Assembly (NCBI GenBank): GCA_016893485.2
Contig: JAFEKX020000001.1
Coordinates: 6,713,501-6,777,500 of the forward strand
Source: Streptomyces sp. P3
GTDB taxonomy: Bacteria; Actinomycetota; Actinomycetes; Streptomycetales; Streptomycetaceae
DNA length: 64,000 nt
Direction: 5' to 3'
Part shown: positions 9,612-17,443 of the stretch, one piece after another
How positions within the stretch are numbered: the stretch's first letter is position 1
Layout of the letters: the number at the start of each line of letters is the position of its first letter
The notes under the pieces: model-generated
Databases searched by the model: none
The model's input: only the letters and a program-made list of their open reading frames with translations
What the model was told of the DNA's origin: nothing
Position numbers and translations under genes: made by a program

Positions 9612-11434
9612 GCGGCTGTCGTGGACGCGGCGTCGTCGCGGCCGGTCTCACGGGCTCCGGGCGCGGCCATGCGGACCGTGCGGACGGAGAAGAACTCGTG
9701 GTCGGCGCGCTGGGTGTTCATACGGGTGAACAGCCGCCGGGCGGTGGTCTGTTCGAGGTCGCCGACCTCGTACTGGTGGACCTGGCGGCGCTCCAGCGCG
9801 GCGTGCAGCCACTCGCCGTCCGCGAAGAACGCGTCGAGGTGGTCCCGGTTGAACAGCCAGACGCCGAGGGCCGCGACCTTGGCGTGCAGGGAGCTGAGCT
9901 CCTCCGCCACCCGGATGAGGCGGGGTGCGGTGGACTTGCTGGTCTTCGTCGTCGGCGAGGGCTGACCGGCCGTCGAGCGGCGGATCTCGGTCACGCGGGC
10001 GAGCAGCTCGTCCAACTCCAGCCGCAGGTCCTCCGCTTGGGCGCGCAGCGCGGTCAGCCGGTCGTCGTCGAGGCCGTCGGACGGCTCCAGTTCCGCGAGG
10101 CGCTCGATCAGTGCGGGCAGGCTGGCGAAGGTGGCGTCCCGGCCGCGTCCGAAGACGCTCACCCGGTGCGGCTCGAAGGCGGGCAGCTCGGCCCGCAGGT
10201 CGTACAGCGGACGCCAGTCCTCGTCCCGGTCGTGCCCATGTGCCTTGGCCAGTGCGGGGAGTTGGAGCGCGAGCGAGTCCAGGCAGACCGGCTCGCTGCC
10301 GTCGAAGACCGAGACGACGGCGCCGTCGCGGAGCATCTTCTGGAACGTGCCCACGTGTTCGGCGGCGCGCAGGAAGTAGCGGGCGCCGAGTGTGCGGGCC
10401 AGCACCTTGCTGTTGGTGTCGACCAGGCGGGCCACCTGCACCTTCGCGAGGTTGCCCCAGATGCTGAACTGCTCGGTGTACAGGTGCAGTCCGCGCATCG
10501 CGACCAGGCTCTCGCACTCCGCGACCAGCAGGCTCAGGTACGCGTTGGCGAGGGACTCGGTGACGTACGGGATCTCGTTCGCGGGACCGTCGTAGAGGAT
10601 GCGGTCGGAGAGGAAGTCGGCGACGGTGCGGAGCATCGTGTCGCCGGTGCCCAGGGACAGGCCGGTGCAGAAGGTGCGGGTGATCAGCAGGCCGCGCAGG
10701 GCGAGTTCGAGGCCCTCGCCCTCGGCGCCGAGGCGGGACGTGGCGTCCACGCGGGCGTTGTCGAAGGCCACGCCGCTGATGTCGCAGCCGCGCAGACCGT
10801 AGGTCGGGACGCGCGGGACGCCGGTCACCTCGCCGGAGATGACCTGCTCGCGGTCCACCAGGAACATGGACTGCTGACGCTTGGCCGGGGTGTGCTCGTC
10901 ACCGGTGGTGCCGAGCAGGACCACGTGGGTGGAGGTGCGGCCCCGGTTGATGGGCCACTTCTCGCCGGACAGCACGTACTGGTCGCCGTCCGGGGCGGCC
11001 GTGAACCGGTTGGCGGCCAGGTCGGCGCCGTGCCCCGGCTCGGAGTAGGCCAGACACGGGACGACCCCGCCGCGCAGGACCGTGGCCGCGTACTTCGCCT
11101 GCTGCTCGGCGTCGCCGCCGATCCACGCGAGCATCATCCAGACCTGGGTGCTCTCGCTCACCGCGACGTTCATGTCCCTGCGGGCGATCACCCGGGTCAG
11201 CATGAGGATGTCCTCGGCGGCCCGCAGATCACCGCCCAGCCACTCCGGGACGAAGTACCGGTTGAAGCCGAAGGCGCGGACCTGGTCGATTCCGGCGGCG
11301 GGCAGTTCGTCCCGCTCGTCGAGCGCGAGCGCACCGGCGAAGGACAGGGCGTTCGATTCCACTTCGGGGTCCCCGAGCCAACCCTCCAAGGCCTCCGCGA
11401 GGGCAGTGCTCGACTGGTTATTTGAGCTTTCCAT
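9608..11434 (-). CDS. Acyl-CoA (acyl-ACP) dehydrogenase family protein with long C-terminal extension
   Basis: Intact, 608 residues, well above the usual 380-400. The N-terminal two thirds have the dehydrogenase pattern: an N-terminal helical domain, the FAD-contacting strand region CLAYSEPGHGADLAANRF, SGEKWPINRG, and the C-terminal helical domain. An additional 150 or so residues follow, with a coiled-coil-like Leu/Glu-rich stretch (RLTALRAQAEDLRLELDELL). It should introduce an alpha-beta double bond into an acyl thioester with FAD; coupling to the ACP gene suggests an ACP-bound substrate. The catalytic base could not be assigned with confidence. It is the first gene of the minus-strand operon; ATG at 11434 follows a weak GGAAAG site. 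A longer reading frame upstream has no ribosome binding site. Confidence 0.85.
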   Translation of the reverse strand: MESSNNQSSTALAEALEGWLGDPEVESNALSFAGALALDERDELPAAGIDQVRAFGFNRYFVPEWLGGDLRAAEDILMLTRVIARRDMNVAVSESTQVWMMLAWIGGDAEQQAKYAATVLRGGVVPCLAYSEPGHGADLAANRFTAAPDGDQYVLSGEKWPINRGRTSTHVVLLGTTGDEHTPAKRQQSMFLVDREQVISGEVTGVPRVPTYGLRGCDISGVAFDNARVDATSRLGAEGEGLELALRGLLITRTFCTGLSLGTGDTMLRTVADFLSDRILYDGPANEIPYVTESLANAYLSLLVAECESLVAMRGLHLYTEQFSIWGNLAKVQVARLVDTNSKVLARTLGARYFLRAAEHVGTFQKMLRDGAVVSVFDGSEPVCLDSLALQLPALAKAHGHDRDEDWRPLYDLRAELPAFEPHRVSVFGRGRDATFASLPALIERLAELEPSDGLDDDRLTALRAQAEDLRLELDELLARVTEIRRSTAGQPSPTTKTSKSTAPRLIRVAEELSSLHAKVAALGVWLFNRDHLDAFFADGEWLHAALERRQVHQYEVGDLEQTTARRLFTRMNTQRADHEFFSVRTVRMAAPGARETGRDDAASTTAA

Positions 11435-11811
11435 GAGCTTTCCATTCCATGCCGGAGAGGGCAGTGGCGTGATGACACAGCCCTGCCCGATAAACGGACC
11501 TGAAAGTGGACGTGCGGAAGTGACGAATGAATACACGTCGCAGTGGAGAATGCAGGCGAAAGAAGCGCACGGCGCGATGCAAAAAAGCGCAGCACTGTGC
11601 GGAGAGTCAGTTCAGTAGCGTCTGACCAGCGCCGATGGGCGCGTTGTCCTCGTCGTCAGCGTTGTCCGATACAACAGCTGGTCGAATGTATAAACATGTT
11701 GAAACCCCCGTTGCGCGAAGCGCGGTTTCTTCCCGTGTGTGGCCCGGTCGCAGAGTGCAATGTTCTGGCCAGGCGCTTCGAGAGCGTAGCAGGCGCGCTA
11801 CTTGGTGCCAC

Positions 11812-11825
11812 GTGACTCAGGTCAC
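11812..11825. promoter_or_regulatory. Candidate Crp-type site
   Basis: GTGACTCAGGTCAC fits the pattern GTG-N6-G-N-CAC reported for the Streptomyces Crp regulator and fits it on both strands. It lies in the divergent region ahead of the cluster operon. The same 14-mer, in the other orientation, occurs at 42411-42424. Confidence 0.4.
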
Positions 11826-12116
11826 GCGGCGTTTCCGAAGCCCTTGCCGAACGTTCGATTCCGTGATCGATCACTTGGTGGCTGACCTCGAAGATCACTG
11901 GAGAACGACCAGTTCCATTTCCCCTTATGCGGATGGCTGCATTCCGCTGGATTTTGCATCCCGATAACCGTCCGAGGTCTTGCCTTCGGAGGCGGACTGA
12001 TGAATTCCATGTGACCCCGGGTCCGAACGCCGGGCGACCGGCGCTCCGTACCGGCGGGTCGCGGCCTGGCCGATTCCCCTGGCGGAGAGGGGTGCTGTCG
12101 CGGGAGAACGTTGTAT

Positions 12117-12146
12117 CTTCGATGGTGGAGATTGCAACGATCGAAG
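12117..12146. promoter_or_regulatory. Inverted repeat upstream of marR, possible MarR operator
   Basis: CTTCGAT (12117-12123) and ATCGAAG (12140-12146) form perfect 7-base arms 16 bases apart, immediately before the AAGGAG ribosome site and ATG of marR. A place for autoregulation is plausible; binding is not shown. Confidence 0.4.
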
Positions 12147-12156
12147 GAGTCGGCTC

Positions 12157-12647
12157 ATGGTGCGCACTGCAGGCACGGAGCAGAACGGGGTGTCCCCCGG
12201 GAGGACTTCCTCATCGCCGAACGTCCCGGGTACCTGCTCCACAAGGCGGGGCTGGTGCTGGTGGAGGACGTGGAGAAGGCGCTGGGCTCGGTCGGCATGC
12301 GCATCCGCTACTTCTTCGTGCTGGCCGCGCTGGCCGGCGGACCCGAGCTGTCCCAGCAGGACCTGAGCCGGCTGCTCAACCTCGATCCGACCACGGTCGT
12401 GACGGTGATCGACGAGATGGAGCGCGACGGACATGTGGAGCGCCGCCGCAACCCCGCCGACCGGCGCCGCTACAACCTGATCCTCACCGAGTCCGGCCGC
12501 GAGGCCCTCGCGACGGCGGACCGGGTGGCCACGGAGGTCGAGTCGGCGTTCTTCGGCGCGCTGTCGGAGGACGAGCGCGGGGTGCTGCGCAAGATGCTGG
12601 GCGTGCTGATGGCCGGGCGCTGGCCCGCGTCGGTGTGTTCGGACTGA
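12157..12647 (+). CDS. MarR family transcriptional regulator
   Basis: Winged-helix regulator of about 163 residues. Helix-turn-helix region ELSQQDLSRLLNLDPTTVVTVIDEMERDGHVERR with the following wing RNPADRRRYNLILTESG is characteristic. MarR dimers usually repress their own gene and a neighbouring exporter or enzyme and are released by a ligand. Here the MFS exporter follows on the same strand and the biosynthetic operon diverges, so self-resistance or product-responsive control is likely. ATG at 12157 has AAGGAG eight bases upstream. The frame breaks once, near 12200, at a CCCCCGGG run, read as one missing base about 14 residues in. Confidence 0.9.
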
Positions 12648-12662
12648 CCCCGAGTGGCCGGT

Positions 12663-12780
12663 AGTTGACGTAGTGCGTGCGTAACTGACGCGGTGCGCAC
12701 GTGAACTGACGCGGCAGGCAGGTGAGTTGAGGCGGTACGCCGACGAGTTGACTTCGTGTGCCCGTGAGTTGACGTAGGAC
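12663..12780. repeat. Six direct repeats with 21-base period between marR and the MFS gene
   Basis: The heptamer AGTTGAC or a one- to two-base variant (AACTGAC, AGTTGAG) starts at 12663, 12683, 12704, 12725, 12746 and 12767. Spacing is 20 then four times 21 bases, two helical turns, so all copies face the same side of the DNA. Bases between cores are only partly conserved. It is noncoding on both strands as far as can be seen. Confidence 0.8.
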
Positions 12781-12796
12781 ATCCCTGGATTCGGGC

Positions 12797-12828
12797 AAGC
12801 CCGCAGTGCCGGTCGGCACCGCGGGCTT
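12797..12828 (+). terminator. Hairpin terminator after marR
   Basis: AAGCCCGC-A-GTGCC, loop GGTC, GGCAC-C-GCGGGCTT followed by TG. The stem is 13 pairs with one A/C mismatch. It lies between the 21-base repeats and the MFS promoter, so marR and the exporter are probably separate transcripts. Confidence 0.65.
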
Positions 12829-12900
12829 TGTCGTGCCCGGAGATCGTCACTCAGGGTGATCGCGCGCGGCGCGCCGGGCGGGGTGGCATTGACTCGCGGC

Positions 12901-12931
12901 TTTCCAATCATCTAGATTTCCATCATCTAGA
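12901..12931. promoter_or_regulatory. Tandem operator-like repeat ahead of the MFS exporter
   Basis: TTTCCAATCATCTAGA (12901-12916) is followed directly by TTTCCATCATCTAGA (12917-12931). The two TCTAGA cores are each palindromic and 15 bases apart. The site is 43 bases before the ATG of the exporter and is a good candidate for binding by the MarR protein encoded upstream. Confidence 0.55.
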
Positions 12932-12973
12932 GATCCCAAGGTCCAAAGTTCCTGTTGATTGGAAGGTCCCCGC

Positions 12974-14586
12974 ATGTCCGCAGAACGCGCACCCTCTCCC
13001 ACTAGGTGGTGGACACTCGGGATCGTCGCGTTGGGCTCGTTCATGCTGATGCTCGATCTGAGCGTGGTCTCCATCGCGCTGCCGCAGATCCACAAGTCCC
13101 TGGGCAGCAGCTTCGCCGACCTGCAGTGGGTGTTCGACGCCTACGCCCTCACGCTGGCGATCTTCCTCGTCGCGGCGGGCTCGCTCGCCGACCGGATCGG
13201 CCGCAAGAAGGTCTTCCAGGTCGGCTTCGCCATCTTCACCGCCGCCTCGCTGGCCTGCGGACTGGCCGACGGAGCAGGGGAGTTGAGCTGGTTCCGGGCC
13301 ATCCAGGGCGTCGGCGCCGCCATCATGTTCGCGGTCGGCCCCGCCATGCTCAGCCATGAGTTCCACGGCAAGGAGCGGGCCACCGCGTTCACCGCGTTCG
13401 GTGCCGCCGTCGGCCTCGCCGTCGCCACCGGACCGCTCATCGGCGGCTCGCTGATCAACGCGCTGTCCTGGCGCTGGATCTTCTACATCAACGTGCCGGT
13501 CGGCGTGCTCGCCATCCTCATCGGCGCGCTGCGGGTCCGCGAGTCCCTCAACAAGAAGGCCCACCCCACGGATTGGGCCGGTCTCGCCACGTTCAGCCTC
13601 GCGCTGGGCGCCCTGGTGTACGCCACCATCCGTGGGCCGGTGGAGGGTTGGACCAGCGGCACCACCCTCGGCCTCTACGCCGCGAGCGTCGTCTTCCTGG
13701 TCGTCTTCGTCGCCATCGAGCGCCGTCTCGGTGAACGCGCCCTGATCGACCCGGCGTTCTTCCGCAACCCGACCTTCGTCGGCATCTCCCTCGTCGCGAT
13801 GATCGGCAACGCCGGCGCGCTGCCGTCGGTGTTCTTCGAGACCAGCTACCTGGAGAACATGCTGCACGTCGACGCGTGGGGCACCGGGCTGCGGTTCCTG
13901 CCGCTGACCGGCGCGATGTTCGTCGCCGGCGCACTCGGCGGCGGTCTCATCGGCAAGGTGCCGTTCCGGTTCCTGCTGGGCGGTTCGACCCTGGTCATGG
14001 CGATCGGCATCCTGTGCCTGCGGCTGACCGAGGCCGACTCGTCCTGGACCGTGCTGATCCCGGCGCTTGTCATCGCGGGCCTCGGCATGGGCGCCTTCAA
14101 CCCGGCCCGCGCGGCCCTCGCCATCGGGGTCACCGAACCGGCCAAGTCCGGTGTCGCGTCCGGCATCAACGAGACCTTCCAGCAGGTCGGCATCGCGGTC
14201 GGCATCGCCGGTATCGGCGCGTTCTTCCAGCACACCGTGACCCAGGACTTCACGTCCTCGGCCGCCGGGAAGCAGCTCGGCGCGGACGCCGCGGAGACCG
14301 CCTCGCACGGCATCAGCGCCGGTGGCCTCGACGCCGTAGCCCAGGCCGCGGGACCGCTGCGCGAGAAGGTACTGGCCGCCGGACAGGACGCGTTCATGAA
14401 CGCGTTCCACGGCGCGATGACCCTCAGCGCGATCCTCGGCTTCATCGCCGCGGTCATCGGCTTCACGATGCTGCGCACGAAGGACCTGCACGCCACGGCC
14501 CTGTCGACGATCCCCCGGACGTCGACGAGGACGGCGAGGTGCGTCCCGACGACGCGTCGGACCTCGCGGTCGGAGCACCGGCCTAA
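12974..14586 (+). CDS. MFS drug exporter, DHA2 (EmrB/QacA) family
   Basis: Membrane exporter of about 537 residues, the length of the 14-helix DHA2 group. Motif A reads GSLADRIGRKKVF after the second helix, and motif C appears as ATGPLIGGSLI. It should export a drug-like compound by proton antiport; beside a biosynthetic operon and a marR gene, product export and self-resistance are likely. ATG at 12974 follows GGAAGGT. The frame breaks near 14512 in ATCCCCCGG (one C short), only in the hydrophilic C-terminal tail; the corrected tail ends DASDLAVGAPA with TAA at 14586. Confidence 0.93.
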
Positions 14587-14704
14587 CACCGGAGCCCGCC
14601 CGAACAGGCTCCCCCTGGAGACGTCCTCGCGACCCGAGTCCCCTCCCGATGCACCGTCCCGGTGGCCACATCCCCGCGCCACCGGGGCGGTTTCGGCGTG
14701 TCCG

Positions 14705-14784
14705 GGGTCGGCTCAGCGCAGGGACCAGGTGTCGGCTCGGCGGATGGACCCGGTGTCGGCTCAGCGGATGGACCCGGTGTCGGC
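14705..14784. repeat. 24-base tandem repeat, about 3.3 copies
   Basis: Copies start at 14705, 14729, 14753 and 14777 (last one partial); the second and third differ by one base. The unit begins GTGTCGGCTCAGCGGATG. It lies in the 394-base gap between the MFS gene and the small peptide gene. A reverse reading would give a Pro-rich octapeptide repeat, but without a start or ribosome site, so I treat it as noncoding. Confidence 0.8.
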
Positions 14785-14980
14785 AATCCCTCGATCAGGT
14801 GACGGCTTCCGGTGCGGCCGATCGAACATCGCGTGGTGACCATGCCTCTCAGTAGCCCCTAGGGGTACGCCCGCATTCTCGAACTTTCGTCCGACGGTTC
14901 GCCCGCCCGCACCCGTGACGGCTCCTTGATCAGGCACGTTCTTGTGGCACCGAGTCACCGCACCGACCGCAGGAGTTGCC

Positions 14981-15135
14981 ATGAATCCCGTGCCCGTCCC
15001 CGTGCTCACCCCGCTCGCGTTCGAACATCGGACCACCTCGCTCGCGGCCCCGCCCCTCCCCGCGCTGCACGAGGTTGACGCCACGGGCGCCGGCTTCGCG
15101 GATACGTCACGACGCGCACCGAGGTGGGGGCATGA
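14981..15135 (+). CDS. Small peptide gene, 51 residues, coupled to the kinase-like gene
   Basis: No family recognised. The peptide starts MNPVPVPVLTPLAFEHR, is rich in Pro, Ala and Leu, and has no Cys. Support: AGGAG five bases before the ATG, and a stop that overlaps the next ATG (ATGA) once one G is restored in the GGGGG run near 15127. Without the correction the frame runs on to 15406 inside the next gene. It precedes a kinase-fold protein and a methyltransferase-Nudix fusion. A modified-peptide precursor is one reading; a leader peptide controlling the next gene is another. Neither is shown. Confidence 0.6.
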
Positions 15136-16007
15136 CCGGAGCGACCACCCTGCCGGACCCCGTCCGGGCCTGGGCCGAATCCGTCATCGGCCCCCTCACC
15201 TATCTCGGCGACACCTCCGCCGGCCACGTCGCGCGCGTATGGGAGGTCATGACACGTCCCGACACCGGGCAACGCTTCTGTGTGAAACTCGCCGCCTCCC
15301 CACGCCTTCGCCCGCGAGACCTTCGCCCACCGCCACGCCGTGTCCTACCTCGGCCCCGGCCGCGCACCCCGCCTCACCGCGACCTCGGCCCAGCACCTCG
15401 CCCTGATCATGACCGCCGCGCCCGGTGTCCCCCTGAACGCCCTCCGCTCGACCGGCGCCGCGCTGGAGTCGGTGCACCGGAAGGCCGGCGCCCTCGTCGC
15501 GCAGGTCCACCAGGCCGGGAAGCTGACCCCGGCCGCACGCGAGGAGGCATCGCGGGCACTCCTGCGCACCGCCGACAGCGCCGAGCGCGTCGTCCACGCG
15601 GCGGGCGACCAAATGCCCCCGGCGGAAAGGGAGTTCGTGCTCGCCCACGCCGCCGAACTCCGTACCGTCGGGCGGGTCCCGCTCGGCTACGTCCACGGCC
15701 GCGTGGACGAACACACCCTGCGCTGGTCCGGCATCCGCGAACCTCTCGCCCTCACCGACTTCGACCGCGCCCGGTTCGCCCCCGTGGTCCAGGACTTCGT
15801 ACCGCCGGCCTGCGGCCCTGGGCCGAACGCCCCCGCCTGAAGGCCGCCTTCTTCACCGGCTACGGCCGCCGCCTCCTGCCGGAGGAGAAACGCGCCCTGT
15901 TCTGCCTCACGGCCCTGCACTCGGTCGGCGGGGCGGCCGGAGCGGCGGAACGCGGCCGCGGGGCTGGGGAGTTGCTGTCCCGCCGCAGCGAAGGGGCCGC
16001 CCGATGA
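15132..16007 (+). CDS. Aminoglycoside phosphotransferase-like protein with degenerate catalytic loop
   Basis: About 292 residues with the APH/choline kinase fold. The C-terminal lobe is clear: YVHGRVDEHTLRW where active relatives have HGDxxxxN, then LTDFDRARFAP, the DFD metal site, and GPWAERPRL. The catalytic Asp of HGD is Arg and the conserved Asn is Thr, so normal phosphoryl transfer is doubtful; ligand binding or a pseudokinase role is possible. The N-terminal part has CVKLAA, where Lys would bind ATP. Frame breaks: near 15298 (one base extra or two missing) and near 15819 (one C missing). ATG at 15132 overlaps the small peptide stop. A methyltransferase-Nudix gene follows on the same strand after about 118 bases. 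Confidence 0.75.
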   Translation: MTGATTLPDPVRAWAESVIGPLTYLGDTSAGHVARVWEVMTRPDTGQRFCVKLAASPRLRPRDLRPPPRRVLPRPRPRTPPHRDLGPAPRPDHDRRARCPPERPPLDRRRAGVGAPEGRRPRRAGPPGREADPGRTRGGIAGTPAHRRQRRARRPRGGRPNAPGGKGVRARPRRRTPYRRAGPARLRPRPRGRTHPALVRHPRTSRPHRLRPRPVRPRGPGLRTAGLRPWAERPRLKAAFFTGYGRRLLPEEKRALFCLTALHSVGGAAGAAERGRGAGELLSRRSEGAAR

Positions 16008-16125
16008 GGCACGTACGACGAACTCGCCCACGGCGGCGGCTTGTTCGCGGAGCTGCTTCCCTTGTCGAACGACCACTGAGCACCACGCCCGCTGTCCGCC
16101 GCCTCGAAGGGAGCACACCGACACC

Positions 16126-17168
16126 GTGACCGACGCATGGGACACGCACTACGCCGACGGCAACTCCTTCAGCCCGCTGAGAGACACCGAACGGGCTCTG
16201 CTCGCCGAGCACGCACCGGTGCCGGGAGGCGGGGACGCGCCCTGGACGTCGGCTGTGGGGTGGGTGAACTCGCCGGGCATCTGGCCGAGTTGGGGTACGA
16301 GGTCGATGCCGTCGACTTCGCCCCCGCCGCTCTCGCCCGCGCCGAAATCCAACCCGGTGCGGTGGCCTACCACTTGCTCGACATCGAGCGGGGCGGTCTC
16401 GACGTCCTGTCGCCCGCCTACGACCTGATCACCTTCCGGCTCAGCTGGGCCTTCGTGCGCGACCGTACCCGAGTGATGAACCGGCTTCGTGAGCGGTTGC
16501 GGCCGGGTGGGGTCGTCTGTGTGATCACGCCCGTCGTGGAGAGCGTGGGGATGCCAAACGTTCCGTCGCTCTGGATGACGACGAGTTGGGTGTGTTGTGC
16601 GCGGGGTGGGGAGCGCCGAGCGGTACGACGCGGACGGGCTCGCGTTCGTCGTTCTGCGTGATCCCGTTGCCGCGCCCGTCTCCTGCGGCGCCAAGAAACG
16701 GCCCGCGCCGCATGCCCTCACCGGCGCGGGTGTCGTCGTGACGGACGCGGCGGGGCGGATCCTGCTGGGGTGGTCGGTGCGCGGGGTGTGGGAGTTGCCC
16801 GGGGTAAGAACGACCCCGGTGAGGGCTTTCTCGAGGCGGGCGTAAGGGAGTTGGCGGAGGAGACGGGACTGCGGGTCGAGCCGGGTGGGGCGCGGTTGCT
16901 GGCCCTCCTGATGGACTCGACCCATGGCATCCCTCGGTTGACGGGTGCTGTGCGTGTCGACGCCTTCACCGGTGAACCGGCCGTCACCGAACCGGAGTTG
17001 GTCCACCGGTGGGAGTGGCACGAGGCCGCCGATCTACCGACGCTGCCCCAGCCGCTGTTCACGCCGAGCGCGCATGTCATCGACACGGTGTGGCCCGGAC
17101 TGCTGCCCGGGCTGCCGCCCGTCCATCGTTACCCGGTCACCGTCAACTCCCCTTCGGACGGCGCCTAG
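16126..17168 (+). CDS. Class I SAM methyltransferase fused to Nudix hydrolase
   Basis: About 348 residues in two domains. The methyltransferase half has motif I ALDVGCGVGELAGHL near residue 38, motif II VDAVDFAP and a post-motif RPGGVVCVITP. The C-terminal half (about 195-348) has a complete Nudix box in GKNDPGEGFLEAGV followed by RELAEETGL. The fusion suggests methylation of, or cleanup of, a nucleotide-linked or phosphorylated substrate, but the substrate is unknown. Four breaks, near 16236, 16554, 16610 and 16805, are each one missing base, and once corrected both domains read through in one frame. GTG at 16126 is used, with GAAGGGAG upstream. Its stop TAG overlaps that of the convergent hydrolase remnant. 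Confidence 0.8.
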
Positions 17169-17430
17169 CCGCGCAGGAGGTCCAGCGACTGGCGGACGAA
17201 CAGCTCATGGTGCTGGAAGAGGGCGCCGTGGCCCGAGTCGGGGTAGATGCTCAGCTCGGCGTCGGGGATTTGGTCCGCGAGGTGGAAGGAGCTGATCGTC
17301 GGCGTCCATCGCCTCGACGCTGTCGGGGTGGTGCCGCCCGAGGTGCCGACGCCCCGCGGGTCCGCCAGGATACGCGCGGTGGTCGGTGCCCAGGCCGTCG
17401 ACCACCGCCGGGTCCCCGTCGTCCAGTGGG
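17165..17430 (-). pseudogene. C-terminal remnant of an alpha/beta hydrolase
   Basis: Reading leftward the sequence gives DSVEAMDAD, then ADQIPDAELSIYPDSGHG and ALFQHHELFVRQSLDLLRG with a stop at 17165. This is the last part of an alpha/beta hydrolase with the catalytic His in SGHGALF. Frames change more than once and nothing like a nucleophile elbow or N-terminus lies between here and the sdaA stop at 17444. Too little space exists for a full gene, so it is a decayed or deleted copy even if the frame changes are sequencing errors. Confidence 0.7.
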
Positions 17431-17443
17431 AAGGTCTACGCCC

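Larger units (their letters stand above)
11435..12156. other. Long divergent intergenic region between cluster operon and marR
   Basis: About 720 bases without a credible gene and visibly richer in A/T than the coding regions. It must hold the promoters of the cluster operon (left) and of marR (right). Visible signals are a Crp-like palindrome at 11812-11825 and the 8-base palindrome AACATGTT near 11694. Short frames here lack ribosome sites and family resemblance. Confidence 0.7.

Noticed and set aside
12484..12819. Minus-strand frame with a seven-residue period
   Set aside because: Arises from the 21-base direct repeats, no ribosome site, and the period appears in other frames too.
14583..14843. 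Minus-strand Pro-rich octapeptide repeat protein
   Set aside because: It is simply the reading of the 24-base tandem repeat; there is no start signal and no conserved flank.
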